A stretch of DNA of 64,000 bases from a virus, in the IMG/VR virus record IMGVR_UViG_3300021474_000004, positions 1-64,000 of that record; one strand, given 5' to 3'. Under the pieces are notes generated by a model that saw only the letters and a list, made by a program, of their open reading frames with translations, made no database searches and was not told the DNA's origin. Position numbers and translations under genes: made by a program. Shown here piece after piece: positions 21,559-30,547 of the stretch; position 1 is the stretch's first letter, and each line of letters opens with the position of its first letter.

Positions 21559-22440
21559 ATGGGACTTATAAGAGGACACATAAAATCAAGGGGTATAGAA
21601 TATGGTATGGCGCATATTGTTTTTGAACCCAGCCCGGATGGACTTTTCGTTAAGGATGAGAGCACTAATTTTATCTCACCATTCATAGAATCAAAAAAGC
21701 CGGACTGCGATAAGTGGCAGAAAGACTTTGAGATACTTAAGTGTAAGAGAGAATGCTATAATTACGCACATATAGGTATACATGATTATAATGAAGTCTG
21801 TTTAGCTCCACCGCAATGTGACATCTGGTCAGTACGCAGGCTAAAGGATAATACGGTATGGACTGTAGGAGACCGGGACAGGCGTTATGGAAAAATATCC
21901 GGCTTCAATCGGATATGTAATGAAAAAGAAAATTTTGGCGTTCCTTATATCATGGCTCTGTTCGGAGAGCGAACAAAGGTTAACCTGTCCTGCCTGGAGG
22001 TGCCGGAAAAGGTAAAACCTAATAATTGCGTATGCTATGATGAGTACGGAAACCCTTTATATAAAGGAGAAAAAGTATATTGGGTAGACTATCCTGAAAA
22101 TTTATTATATAATCTTCCTGCTGAATCCGGCGAATGCTATGCAGAGGATGTGGCAAAATCATTTGAGCTGAACAGACATTATTTTAAATATAAATCCAAT
22201 ATGGGTACGTGGATAAGTAGTAGGATAAATGAGTTTGGGGAACAGCTTAATAAGTCAGTATGTAAAATAATGACGGTTACATTAAAACATTCATGCTTTA
22301 ACGGAACTGGGTATCAGACAACCATGAGTGATATTCCTATTTGCTGGCGTGACAGGGTGAACAAAATGATTGGAGAATCTTACAATGATATGATAAATAA
22401 ACTTAACCTTAACGACATAGAAAAAATAGAAATAAAATGA
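21559..22440 (+). CDS. Hypothetical protein, 293 residues
   Basis: ATG at 21559; a TTG at 21538 would overlap the previous gene. It contains many cysteines (about nine) spread over the length, Trp/Tyr-rich segments (DIWSVRRLKDNTVWTVGD) and a C-terminal helix. Cysteine pairs such as KCKRECYNY suggest metal sites, but no family is recognised. It ends in ATGA overlap with the MazG-like gene. Confidence 0.7.
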   Translation: MGLIRGHIKSRGIEYGMAHIVFEPSPDGLFVKDESTNFISPFIESKKPDCDKWQKDFEILKCKRECYNYAHIGIHDYNEVCLAPPQCDIWSVRRLKDNTVWTVGDRDRRYGKISGFNRICNEKENFGVPYIMALFGERTKVNLSCLEVPEKVKPNNCVCYDEYGNPLYKGEKVYWVDYPENLLYNLPAESGECYAEDVAKSFELNRHYFKYKSNMGTWISSRINEFGEQLNKSVCKIMTVTLKHSCFNGTGYQTTMSDIPICWRDRVNKMIGESYNDMINKLNLNDIEKIEIK

Positions 22441-22718
22441 GCGAACAAACACATACAAGACCCGACATCATAGCAGAAACAACCTATGAGTCACTAACAA
22501 TAATAAAAGACGCCCTCTTTCGCAAACTCAATCAAAAAGGAAATCACGCCTTCGTTTCCACACATGAAATACTTGGAGTGGTGACAGAGGAGTATCATGA
22601 GGTCATAGATGCAGTGAAGTATAATAATAAAGATAAGGTGCGCAAGGAGCTTATAGACCTGGCAGTGGCCTGTGTACATGGAATATCTTCGATTGATAAT
22701 GGTAAAATAGATTGGTAG
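22437..22718 (+). CDS. MazG-like nucleotide pyrophosphohydrolase-related protein
   Basis: 93 residues with EILGVVTEEYHEVIDAVK (44-61) and RKELIDLAVACVHG (69-82). The spaced acidic residues (E-x2-EE-x2-E then E-x2-D) match the metal-binding helices of MazG/HisE-type enzymes, which remove abnormal nucleotides or ppGpp. The sequence is near the minimal length of such a domain. Overlaps the upstream gene by ATGA. Confidence 0.6.
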   Translation: MSEQTHTRPDIIAETTYESLTIIKDALFRKLNQKGNHAFVSTHEILGVVTEEYHEVIDAVKYNNKDKVRKELIDLAVACVHGISSIDNGKIDW

Positions 22719-22762
22719 CAACAAATCATAGTAATTTTTTAAATCGCCTTGAAGAACTTGCC

Positions 22763-22990
22763 ATGTCAAAAGACAATTTAAGAAAGCCTCCTAAACTTGA
22801 GAGCAACGAACCACCACCTTCACCATCTAATCCTAAAAACAATACAGCAATGAACAAACACATCAAAGGCATGACAGCGCCGGGACAATCGTTCAACACC
22901 CTATCAAGCGGAGCCAGCTTCACAAAGTCCAATAAAGGCAAAAGGAGCAAGCGCCGGGCACAGAAAAAGTCACGTAAGAAAAACAGGTAA
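22763..22990 (+). CDS. Basic low-complexity protein, 75 residues
   Basis: From ATG 22763. Pro/Asn-rich first half and a Lys/Arg-rich C-terminus (KGKRSKRRAQKKSRKKNR). A longer form would start at TTG 22712, overlapping the MazG-like gene. Probably disordered and nucleic-acid binding. Confidence 0.5.
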   Translation: MSKDNLRKPPKLESNEPPPSPSNPKNNTAMNKHIKGMTAPGQSFNTLSSGASFTKSNKGKRSKRRAQKKSRKKNR

Positions 22991-22992
22991 TC

Positions 22993-23601
22993 ATGAAAGC
23001 ACTAAGACGAAAAGACAATAAAGAATGGGTTGTTTTTAGTGACGCCGGATTCTTTGTATCTAAGTATCCAGATTCGCTTGCGGACGAAGCTACTATGGAA
23101 GGCATTAAAGAATACATAGAAGTATTAGGAGAGCCACTTAGCCAGGAGCTTATTGAATCTCTTGAGCAATACGAAATAGTGGATGTGGAGTTTTGGGTGC
23201 CTGCGGATAACCCGGTACCGGATAGTATTGAAGGAGACATACGAAGCAATCAGGATGAACTACTATTTAAGGGTTACACAAAAATGCCTGTGTATGACAA
23301 GAAAGCAGATGATGAAAAATCAATGCTTGACATATTGTTGAAGTGGCTTGCGGATGCCAGTGCTTTTGGTTTTGGAAAAGTTCTTATATCGTTTGACTCA
23401 AAGGATAAGGCTGAAAAATTCAGAACTACACTTAAACAGGAGTTCAAACCTATACGAACACACAAAACTAAAGGTGACGATGTTATGGTTCATGGACTTG
23501 ATAGCCTTTGGTTTGGTAGAGTTGTATTATATTATCCTAATGACAGCGAATGTGACGACCAGATTATTGAAGGAGACATACGAAACGAAATACATCTATG
23601 A
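22993..23601 (+). CDS. Hypothetical acidic protein, 202 residues
   Basis: Alternating helix and strand with no cysteine motif. The word IEGDIRS occurs at residues about 78 and near the C-terminus (IEGDIRNE), a short internal repeat. The segment LLKWLADASAFGFGKVLISFD could be a small Rossmann-like element. Ends in overlap with the next gene. Confidence 0.65.
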   Translation: MKALRRKDNKEWVVFSDAGFFVSKYPDSLADEATMEGIKEYIEVLGEPLSQELIESLEQYEIVDVEFWVPADNPVPDSIEGDIRSNQDELLFKGYTKMPVYDKKADDEKSMLDILLKWLADASAFGFGKVLISFDSKDKAEKFRTTLKQEFKPIRTHKTKGDDVMVHGLDSLWFGRVVLYYPNDSECDDQIIEGDIRNEIHL

Positions 23602-23927
23602 CCATCGGCGACAGTCCATTTAATTATTCTAAATCGCCATCACAGGCCGCAGCATTGCCTAACTCACGCAAGTTGGAAGACCTGTTTTTCAAAGGCTACT
23701 TCACTATGAAGCCATCCGCCAAAGATGTCCTGATGTATATTGTTGGGGTATTACCTGCTGGTAAGGACTATGTAGAACTCAAGGCTCCAAAGGTCATGAA
23801 GTCCACCGGCATCAAATCCAATGAGACCTATTACCGCAGCCTTAAGACCCTCATGGAAAGGGGGTATATTGCCAGGTCGCTAAAGCAGGGGACTTACTTC
23901 ATTAACCTCAATAAAATGTTTATATGA
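23598..23927 (+). CDS. RepL-like winged-helix protein, short
   Basis: 109 residues; LMYIVGVLPAGKDYVEL, STGIKSNETYYRSLKTLME and RGYIARSLKQGTYFINLNK match the winged-helix region of the 19450-20046 protein in order. It lacks the N-terminal and C-terminal extensions, so it may be a regulator of the first rather than an initiator. Overlaps its neighbour by ATGA. Confidence 0.6.
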   Translation: MTIGDSPFNYSKSPSQAAALPNSRKLEDLFFKGYFTMKPSAKDVLMYIVGVLPAGKDYVELKAPKVMKSTGIKSNETYYRSLKTLMERGYIARSLKQGTYFINLNKMFI

Positions 23928-24007
23928 TAGCTGTTATTTTGTCTGTAGTCAGCTTAGTACTAAGTGTGTATAGTCTTTTATCGGCATTAAAAAATAAAAA
24001 CAAATGA
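23924..24007 (+). CDS. 27-residue membrane peptide
   Basis: ATG at 23924 overlapping the upstream TGA (ATGA) to TGA at 24007: MIAVILSVVSLVLSVYSLL and a KNKNK end. Coupled on both sides by ATGA, which argues for a real gene. Confidence 0.5.
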   Translation: MIAVILSVVSLVLSVYSLLSALKNKNK

Positions 24008-24114
24008 TGGGCTGGCATAATTTTATTACAATCGTTGTAATGATAATTTTATTGTCCCTGTTCCTGGGAGCATACCTTAATAAAAAAGACGATGATGAAC
24101 AAGATAACCCTTAA
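24004..24114 (+). CDS. 36-residue membrane protein
   Basis: ATG at 24004: MMGWHNFITIVVMIILLSLF then an acidic end KKDDDEQDNP. One span, N-terminus out by charge rule. Its end overlaps the start of the next gene by about 23 bases. Confidence 0.5.
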   Translation: MMGWHNFITIVVMIILLSLFLGAYLNKKDDDEQDNP

Positions 24115-24757
24115 CGACAAAGTGTTTATAGAGATTCCTATAGCGTTGTGTACTAATGAACAACTTGATTTCAATGAAGGATTTCATCCTGTAACAGTAG
24201 TTGAAAATAATCGCAAGACCTTTCACTGGGCAAGATATAATGGTGCTAACTGGCATTCAGATACCACCGGGGCGCATGTTATACCTATTTGTATATATAT
24301 ACCCGAAGACATGGTTCCAATAGAGCTTAAGGAAGAGCCGTCACAGCAGGAAATAGAATCCGGTCTTATGTTTGGAATTATTCAACCTGTACCTATCCGG
24401 CTTAAGGCGTATGATAAGAAGAATAAAATTATATCCCAGGTGCTGTGTGTGAACTGGGAAGATAAATTTATGACAGTGCGAAGCGGGGCGAGGGGAGCTA
24501 TATTGAGGCCGCTCCACGAAATGCACATCTTAAGGATGAGTGAGTTTTTTGATTGCAATGATACAGAGTGTAAAGAGCTTGATGTGGTAGAGGTGCCGGA
24601 GCCACGGCATCTTACACGGATTATAACTTATCATAAGACCGGGGAATGGAGGCTTGCCGATAAGCGTGGCAGGAGCCAGCGTATATTTCAGAAAGATTGG
24701 AAAGGACTTAAAATAATAGGGCACTATCTCATTAACAAGGAGGAACTAAAAGATTAA
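24092..24757 (+). CDS. Hypothetical protein, 221 residues
   Basis: Beta-rich protein with GFHPVTVVENNRKTFHWAR and IPICIYIPEDMVPIEL in the N-terminal half and a charged C-terminal half. Two consecutive ATG codons are possible starts. No family recognised. Confidence 0.7.
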   Translation: MMNKITLNDKVFIEIPIALCTNEQLDFNEGFHPVTVVENNRKTFHWARYNGANWHSDTTGAHVIPICIYIPEDMVPIELKEEPSQQEIESGLMFGIIQPVPIRLKAYDKKNKIISQVLCVNWEDKFMTVRSGARGAILRPLHEMHILRMSEFFDCNDTECKELDVVEVPEPRHLTRIITYHKTGEWRLADKRGRSQRIFQKDWKGLKIIGHYLINKEELKD

Positions 24758-25038
24758 TGGGAACGCTGCAAGAATCTATTTTTATGCAACACAGGATGAC
24801 CATTATGCTTATGGATAAAGATGACCAGCCATCTGACGTGATACAGATAATGATTTTCACTGTACCTAATGCCTGTGTTGCAGACCTGGCGGATGGATAT
24901 GGATTATGGAATACCGATACTAATAAGGTGTTGTTGCTGGAAGAAAGATATATAGAGTTCCTGTCATGCAGGACACAAAAACAACAGGGAGAATTTTTTG
25001 CCAGGCTCACTAAGACATCCAGCAGGCTACTCGGTTAA
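24757..25038 (+). CDS. Hypothetical protein, 93 residues
   Basis: TAATG coupling to the previous gene. Beta-rich first half (MTIMLMDKDDQPSDVIQIM), helical second half. It is the last gene before the capsid block. Not recognised. Confidence 0.65.
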   Translation: MGTLQESIFMQHRMTIMLMDKDDQPSDVIQIMIFTVPNACVADLADGYGLWNTDTNKVLLLEERYIEFLSCRTQKQQGEFFARLTKTSSRLLG

Positions 25039-25096
25039 AAGATATTAACATTTTATATGTTTACATGACACTTTGTCAGTATGACATTTTGTCTGC

Positions 25097-25104
25097 TAAA
25101 TTTG
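25097..25104 (+). promoter_or_regulatory. Late promoter -7 box before the head genes
   Basis: TAAATTTG matches TAnnTTTG, 25 bases before the ATG at 25130. Just upstream, TGACACTTTGTC and TGACATTTTGTC form a direct repeat (about 25066-25092), probably a binding site for a late activator. Confidence 0.5.
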
Positions 25105-25129
25105 GGGTAACCAAAAATAGCTACACAAA

Positions 25130-26383
25130 ATGCCTGAAAATCAAACAGCGCCTGCGCAAGACCAGACCTCGGTAATACCACCGGAGCTGCTTAGCGTATT
25201 ATCTCTCGCAGAAGCCAATGGCGGAGATGCCCTGGCAGACGCAATGAAAATCCTGGAACGCAATGACATTAAAATCGTAGGAGCGGACAACAAAGGAATT
25301 TATGACGACAGGAATACCCCAGGCCAACAGGCTCCTGTACAGCAGAATGCACCGGCACCTGCCCAGGCTCCTAATCCAGCCCCCGCTCCGGCAAAACAGA
25401 ACACAGACCCAAACAACATACTCAATGATTTTATAGAGCCCAATGCGGCTCCGGCAAATAGTATCGTAGCCAACTCCATCGAAGACATCACAAAAATCCT
25501 TAAGGATAAGTACAATATCCAGGATATACCCACATTCCTTGAGTCGGCTGACAAGTGGCGTTCAAAAGCCACCCAGTCCGAACAGGAGATACAAAGACTC
25601 CAGAACTTTAAAGGAGCATGGGACAACCTTCCCCCTGACTTACAGGACGTAATGGTTGCCTATTATGAGAACCGGGACTATACAGAAATATTAAACAGTC
25701 CCAAATTCATCAATCTTAATAAGCCTTTTGAACAGCAGGATATAGCTAAGGTAGTTCGCTATCTTAATCCTGACATCAACCTTAGCAATAAGGATGCAGA
25801 TGATTATGTTGACTTGGGAGACATCAAAGACCCCAGCGTAAAGGCTTTAATCAATACAGCAAAGACTCAATACGCCCGTGAACAGGCTTCTTATAAAGCC
25901 AACCTGACCTCGCAAAAAACTGCACAGCAAGAAGACCAACGCAAGTTCGTTTCCTCTGTCGATGCGTCGTTGCAAAAGTTGACTACAACTCTTCCTACCA
26001 CAGCCGCAGAGCGCGTCAAAGACGTTGCCGGTGTGCTTAAGAGCGGAGATATAGAAGGCTCTTTGTTCTACCAGGGTGATTTATTGAGAGAGGATGCTGC
26101 CGAGCGCGCCTACTATGCCCTTCATGGTAAAGCACTTATTGCTGCTGCAAAAGAAAAAATTGCAGAGCTCAATAAGACCATTGAGACCACGGTAAGTGGC
26201 GGTAGCGGTGACCAGCCTCGCCAGTTCAAGAGAGGGTCTAATGGTCAGGCTCCAAAACCACGGGAAGTGGAACATGCAGAGGAGTTCGCAAACGCGGTAT
26301 CAAAGAGAGGGTCTGTTTACGACCCTGACCCGCAGAAAGATGAGAACGCCCGTAAAAATGCACGTCCTGCCTGGGTCAGTTAA
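25130..26383 (+). CDS. Head scaffolding-like protein
   Basis: 417 residues with a Pro/Ala/Gln-rich linker (70-90), long helical parts (residues 120-320, for example KSDIEDITKILKDKYNIQD and the QEIQRL coil) and a polar, basic C-terminus (NARKNARPAWVS). It lies immediately before the major capsid gene, the usual place for an assembly scaffold. Function is from position and composition, not from a signature. Confidence 0.6.
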   Translation: MPENQTAPAQDQTSVIPPELLSVLSLAEANGGDALADAMKILERNDIKIVGADNKGIYDDRNTPGQQAPVQQNAPAPAQAPNPAPAPAKQNTDPNNILNDFIEPNAAPANSIVANSIEDITKILKDKYNIQDIPTFLESADKWRSKATQSEQEIQRLQNFKGAWDNLPPDLQDVMVAYYENRDYTEILNSPKFINLNKPFEQQDIAKVVRYLNPDINLSNKDADDYVDLGDIKDPSVKALINTAKTQYAREQASYKANLTSQKTAQQEDQRKFVSSVDASLQKLTTTLPTTAAERVKDVAGVLKSGDIEGSLFYQGDLLREDAAERAYYALHGKALIAAAKEKIAELNKTIETTVSGGSGDQPRQFKRGSNGQAPKPREVEHAEEFANAVSKRGSVYDPDPQKDENARKNARPAWVS

Positions 26384-26409
26384 TTTTTAACCCCTAAAGA
26401 AAACAACAA

Positions 26410-27666
26410 ATGCAACTTTTCACGTTTCCCTCACCTTCATTCAACAACGCAGAGTTGAATGCGCCGGGCTCCAATTATGCCCAGCAATACGGTAAGGATA
26501 CGACCAAGCTCATAATGGAAATCATACGCAAGACCATCTTCGATGCCGTTCCTGCTGATTACTATGACCTGGCAATCCTTAATATGCAAAATGCGAAATT
26601 TGTCTCTGGTGACGAGCATATATACTTTGAAAAAAGTATCCAGCGCCAGGGTATCCTTACCACTGTCCTTTCAGGTAATATTGCTGCCGGTAGCGTACAG
26701 ATCATCCCCATCACTAATATTGATGATGCTGGCGTAGACTACATTGTGCAGAATACAACCACGCAGGTAAGGGGTACTATCACCTCCGTGAATACAACCC
26801 TGGGCACCATGACCGTTCAGGCTTATTCAGGGCAGACCTTGCCACAGCTTAATTCCGGGTCTCAGTACACCTACATCCTGTCTACCTCTGTAGATGGTGA
26901 CGGAACAAGCAACATCACCCAGTCTCAGCGTTTGGACAACCTGATTGAACGTTATAATTATGTTCAGCAGTTTGCAAGGCGTACAGACTATGGTCGTATG
27001 GAAAAGTTCAAGTATGACAAAATCGGCACTACCGATTACGTTACCGAAAACAAGAAAGAGCTTATCAACCAGTATCGTATGGACTTGTCCAACGCTATGT
27101 GGAACGGTGAGCGCGGTGAGGTAACATTGTCAAACGGGACAAAGGTTAAAACAATGGGCGGCCACTATCCAACCATGTTGGCAGCAGGCTCTGTTCAGAT
27201 TTCAACCACCATTTCCAACCTGCCGGATGCAGTGATGCAGGCTCACTACCTTTCCCGTTACGGGACAGGAAACTACGTGCGTATGTTATATGCCGTACCT
27301 GAAATGATTCACAACATTGCTGTTGCCCTCAAACAACCTTTGATTCGCTGGCAGCCAAAGAATGATACTGCTGCTGATTTAGGGCTGGAGTATATGAGCT
27401 TTGGTGATGGCAAACTGGTGTTTGTTCCAATGCAACGCTGGGAACAGAAGTCTAATTGCTTCTCTGCCGATTGGGAAAAGAGGATAATCCTTTTAGACCA
27501 GCAGAACATCATACCTGTTCTGGCATGGGGCGAACGTACCGGGTACATTGGAGACCGTTCCCAGAATCCATATACTTTCAATAACTACTCAACTGAGTAC
27601 ATTGAAGGAACTATGAGCGTGGAGCACAACAATCCACTTGCCGGTGCAATCATCGACGTAATGTAA
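26410..27666 (+). CDS. Major capsid protein
   Basis: 418 residues. It follows the scaffold by 26 bases, has the length and hydrophilic, Gly/Asn-rich character of HK97-fold capsid proteins, and includes a long central helix with LDNLIERYNYVQQFARRTD (the spine-helix type) and a C-terminal beta region (TEYIEGTMSVEHNNPLAG). No protease gene is near, so processing is not obvious. The identification depends on context and composition. Confidence 0.7.
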   Translation: MQLFTFPSPSFNNAELNAPGSNYAQQYGKDTTKLIMEIIRKTIFDAVPADYYDLAILNMQNAKFVSGDEHIYFEKSIQRQGILTTVLSGNIAAGSVQIIPITNIDDAGVDYIVQNTTTQVRGTITSVNTTLGTMTVQAYSGQTLPQLNSGSQYTYILSTSVDGDGTSNITQSQRLDNLIERYNYVQQFARRTDYGRMEKFKYDKIGTTDYVTENKKELINQYRMDLSNAMWNGERGEVTLSNGTKVKTMGGHYPTMLAAGSVQISTTISNLPDAVMQAHYLSRYGTGNYVRMLYAVPEMIHNIAVALKQPLIRWQPKNDTAADLGLEYMSFGDGKLVFVPMQRWEQKSNCFSADWEKRIILLDQQNIIPVLAWGERTGYIGDRSQNPYTFNNYSTEYIEGTMSVEHNNPLAGAIIDVM

Positions 27667-27752
27667 CTGTTTGTTTAGGTTTAAGTAACAGGGTGGGTTC
27701 CGTTCCATCCCATCCTGTTACCCACACCTTTATGATTTCACAACCAATCAAT

Positions 27753-28001
27753 ATGGCAAGCAAAGAAGGAATCTGTAACGTCTGTATAGACAAAGCGGAC
27801 AATGGCGTAACCCTATGCTGGGAAGTAAGGACTAAAAGACCTTCCGGCGGTAAGGGGACTTACGACACAATGGACATGAATTACGAATACAAGAAAGAGG
27901 TATATACTAAAAATGATATACCTAAAGCTCTTGAGCGTATTGAAGACCTCATTGAAGAAATGACAGGGGTAGAAAAAGCAGAAACAGAAGAAGAATATTA
28001 A
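27753..28001 (+). CDS. Small acidic virion-region protein, 82 residues
   Basis: Start taken at ATG 27753 (MASKEGICNVCIDKADNGV); an ATG at 27732 is also possible. Acidic, with Glu-rich C-terminal helix. It lies between the capsid and structural genes and may be a head decoration protein. Not recognised. Confidence 0.55.
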   Translation: MASKEGICNVCIDKADNGVTLCWEVRTKRPSGGKGTYDTMDMNYEYKKEVYTKNDIPKALERIEDLIEEMTGVEKAETEEEY

Positions 28002-28016
28002 AACCAAAACCAATTT

Positions 28017-28259
28017 ATGATACCATCAATAGGAAGAATCGTAATTTACAAACCTCGCGAAAAAGAACTCATCAAACTTGGCGGCAACCATGAAAACGGG
28101 ACAACCGAATGCCCTGCCATTATAGTTAATGTTTGGGGGGATACAGAGGATTCCTGTGCCAATCTTAAAGTGATAGGCGATTCGGATAGAAACATCTGGG
28201 TTACTTCTGCCTCGCAAGGTGAAGCGGAAGGCGAGTGGCATGAACCAACAAAAAAATAA
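28017..28259 (+). CDS. Small SH3-like virion-region protein
   Basis: 80 residues, with TECPAIIVNVWGDTEDSCANLKVIGD in two pieces, a pattern of small beta proteins frequently found among phage genes (CPAIIVNVW then NLKV and a WHE or WHP end). The leader AAACCAAAACCAA repeats the one of the next gene. Confidence 0.65.
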   Translation: MIPSIGRIVIYKPREKELIKLGGNHENGTTECPAIIVNVWGDTEDSCANLKVIGDSDRNIWVTSASQGEAEGEWHEPTKK

Positions 28260-28271
28260 AAACCAAAACCA

Positions 28272-29087
28272 ATGAAACTTTACGATAAAGACGACATCTT
28301 TGGTGGCGCAGAAGAAGCTCCAAGAGACCCACAGAAACAACCACAGAGACCGGGAGCGCCTGTAGAACAGGAAAAGCCAGCGTCCCCGGTAAAACATCTG
28401 ACCCAGAAAGAGGGAACTAACATCACCGATATTAAAGGTGTATTGGAAGCCCTTCGCGGCAACCCGGAACTGTTAGCTCAGTTCAAGACCCTTATGGGCA
28501 CCGGCGTCATTCCTTCCAATAATGATAACTATAATGACATTGACCTGGAAGACACGTTGGATGTCCCGGTTACTTTCTTTACCTATTGTATAGCTTATGT
28601 CACCCTGGATGATAAACGCTTTGGCAGGGAAGTAAAAAACCCGGCAGGGCGCAGGATAAACTTCAAGCATGTGCAGACCCTGCGTATTGCAGGTGGTCGC
28701 CCACGGGATGATAAGTGGATTCAGATTTCCACTTATACCACCTGGAGCAAGAAGGAAGCTATGTGGCTCGAAAGACATTCCAAGTTCAATGTGAAGTTCC
28801 ACAAGACTGTACAAAAGGAACATGCCGAAAACACAGAGCTTATGCTTGCACAGATGGAAGCCAGCTCTTACGTATCGGCGCTTGGTCAACATGAACTCCT
28901 TGCTGACTATAAAAACAATATCAACCCGGTACCTAACACAGACTTTGATTTTATGAAGAGCAAGGTATATGAATGGCATGTGAACCGCATCCTGGAGATA
29001 CACAAGAGAACACGCCAGGCTGTAGTACAGCAAACATTCAATACACTGGAGTCGCTCAACCCGGCAGGAAGCCCACAGCGCAAATAG
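28272..29087 (+). CDS. Structural-region hypothetical protein, 271 residues
   Basis: N-terminus Pro/Gln-rich and disordered, central part with LDVPVTFFTYCIAYVTLDDK and a basic ERHSKFNVKFHKTVQKEH helix. It lies between the capsid and the ring proteins. Ends in TAG. No family recognised. Confidence 0.65.
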   Translation: MKLYDKDDIFGGAEEAPRDPQKQPQRPGAPVEQEKPASPVKHLTQKEGTNITDIKGVLEALRGNPELLAQFKTLMGTGVIPSNNDNYNDIDLEDTLDVPVTFFTYCIAYVTLDDKRFGREVKNPAGRRINFKHVQTLRIAGGRPRDDKWIQISTYTTWSKKEAMWLERHSKFNVKFHKTVQKEHAENTELMLAQMEASSYVSALGQHELLADYKNNINPVPNTDFDFMKSKVYEWHVNRILEIHKRTRQAVVQQTFNTLESLNPAGSPQRK

Positions 29088-29145
29088 GCCGTGACTGTTT
29101 AGAAACAGTTTGATATAATCAGTTTATTAAATACTGTAGCTGCAA

Positions 29146-29153
29146 TAACTTTG
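29146..29153 (+). promoter_or_regulatory. Leaderless-type promoter box
   Basis: TAACTTTG matches TAnnTTTG; only CTTC separates it from the ATG at 29158. TTTA lies 19 bases upstream as a -33 partner. In Bacteroidota the start site is about 7 bases after this box, so the mRNA should begin at or next to the ATG. Confidence 0.65.
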
Positions 29154-29157
29154 CTTC

Positions 29158-29904
29158 ATGCCAATAGTTTGTCAGGATATAGTGAATCAGGTAGCTGCGG
29201 AGTTAGGGGCAGAAGGCAATGATTATTATTTGTGGACGAGGGATTACATGCCTGCCATAAAACTTGCTATCAAGGACATGGTGAAGGCTATCCGTGACAA
29301 GCTGGGCAGCAATTCCTTCACAGAGCAGGCGGCGCAGGAACTTAAGCAGAACATTATCTATCAGACCAATGCCTTTAGCCGGTTCAGGATTACGGATGAC
29401 ATATTTTCATTGGTTGCCGTCATACCAGAGCCTACTATGTCTCCATCTAATCCATCTATCACATCTGGCACTACTTCACAATCATTCAAGCGTACCGATG
29501 TGGCTTTCCTGGGGTCAACCCATACCGCTACACGCCAGACAGATAATGAGTTCTATCTTGGTCAGGGCAATCCTTTCCAGGACGGATTTGCACTGGAACC
29601 GGAAAGAAATATAAGGACATACTCTTATATTCTGTATGGTGATTCTACAGCAGGAAGCTATGCAGCAGGAGGAAGCGAAATAGGATTGAGTCCGGCTGTC
29701 AATGTTGGGTTTGTGGCTATATCCCAGCTCATCAATCCTACAGAGCCGGTAAATATTACGGACTCCATTCAGTTCCCAATGAACCTGAAAAGTATTATAG
29801 TGTTATTTACCAAACATCACATAACTTTTAAACCCTTAGATTCCAGTCAAATCAATTTAACTACAATGGATGAAATCACGCAAGCATTAAAAGCCTTTGA
29901 ATAA
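29158..29904 (+). CDS. Ring/connector-sized structural protein
   Basis: 248 residues with helices in the first third (DYMPAIKLAIKDMVKAIRDKL) and a Thr/Ser-rich beta part. Size and place between capsid and large tail protein suggest a head-tail connector or tail ring, inferred from order. The homing endonuclease gene follows directly. It is started by the leaderless promoter at 29146. Confidence 0.6.
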   Translation: MPIVCQDIVNQVAAELGAEGNDYYLWTRDYMPAIKLAIKDMVKAIRDKLGSNSFTEQAAQELKQNIIYQTNAFSRFRITDDIFSLVAVIPEPTMSPSNPSITSGTTSQSFKRTDVAFLGSTHTATRQTDNEFYLGQGNPFQDGFALEPERNIRTYSYILYGDSTAGSYAAGGSEIGLSPAVNVGFVAISQLINPTEPVNITDSIQFPMNLKSIIVLFTKHHITFKPLDSSQINLTTMDEITQALKAFE

Positions 29905-30547
29905 TGAAAAGAATAGAAATGATAGGACAAGTTTTTGAAATGCTAACGGTTATGGAATACGCTGGCAGCAAAAAGACAAGTACGTATTACTTATGCCAAT
30001 GCTCTTGCGGCAACAAAATAACAACAACTCGAAGATGGCTGATAAATGGTAGAGCTAAAAGCTGTGGGTGTAGTAAAAATAACTTTATATCCCGCTCAAA
30101 TACAAGGCACGGAGAATCGCAACCAGGAAAAAAGACAGTTGAGTACATGACATGGAATGGAATAAAAAATAGATGCTATAACGAAAAAGACCATAATTAT
30201 GACAAGTATGGGGGTCGTGGAATATCGGTATGCAGCAGATGGATTGAGAGTTATGATAATTTTTTATCCGATATGGGGAGACGTCCTCCTGGTAAATATT
30301 CATTAGATAGAATAGATAATAATAAAGGATACTCTCCAGATAACTGTAGGTGGGCTACAAATAAAGAACAGTCAAGAAATACAAGGACAAATAGAATCAT
30401 TGAATTTAAGGGTCAAGAAATGACCTTAACAGAATGGTCTGAAACATTAGGATTGAAAGTATTCACGTTAGCCATGAAATTAAAAAGTAAAACAATTCCA
30501 GAGATAATTAAAATTCAATCGCTCTGTAGAGCAGTCTAATGAAAAGA
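29902..30547 (+). mobile_element. HNH homing endonuclease insertion flanked by 11-base repeats
   Basis: The 11-base word TAATGAAAAGA occurs at both ends (29902-29912 and 30537-30547). Removing one copy and the DNA between joins the stop of the 29158 gene to the start of the 30539 gene by the same TAATG overlap used elsewhere. This suggests that the endonuclease gene was inserted at the junction of two structural genes without breaking either. Confidence 0.55.
29904..30539 (+). CDS. HNH/AP2-type homing endonuclease
   Basis: 211 residues. N-terminal zinc-like cluster (YLCQCSCGNKITTTRRWL and SCGCSKN, residues 30-55), then TWNGIKNRCYNEKDHNYDKYGG, GRGISVCSRW and the conserved SLDRIDNNKGYSPDNCRWAT (residues 132-151), which is typical of phage GIY/HNH-like free-standing endonucleases with an AP2-like DNA-binding part. 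Base composition is more AT-rich than its neighbours, a sign of separate origin. It probably spreads by cutting phage genomes that lack it. Confidence 0.85.
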   Translation: MKRIEMIGQVFEMLTVMEYAGSKKTSTYYLCQCSCGNKITTTRRWLINGRAKSCGCSKNNFISRSNTRHGESQPGKKTVEYMTWNGIKNRCYNEKDHNYDKYGGRGISVCSRWIESYDNFLSDMGRRPPGKYSLDRIDNNKGYSPDNCRWATNKEQSRNTRTNRIIEFKGQEMTLTEWSETLGLKVFTLAMKLKSKTIPEIIKIQSLCRAV

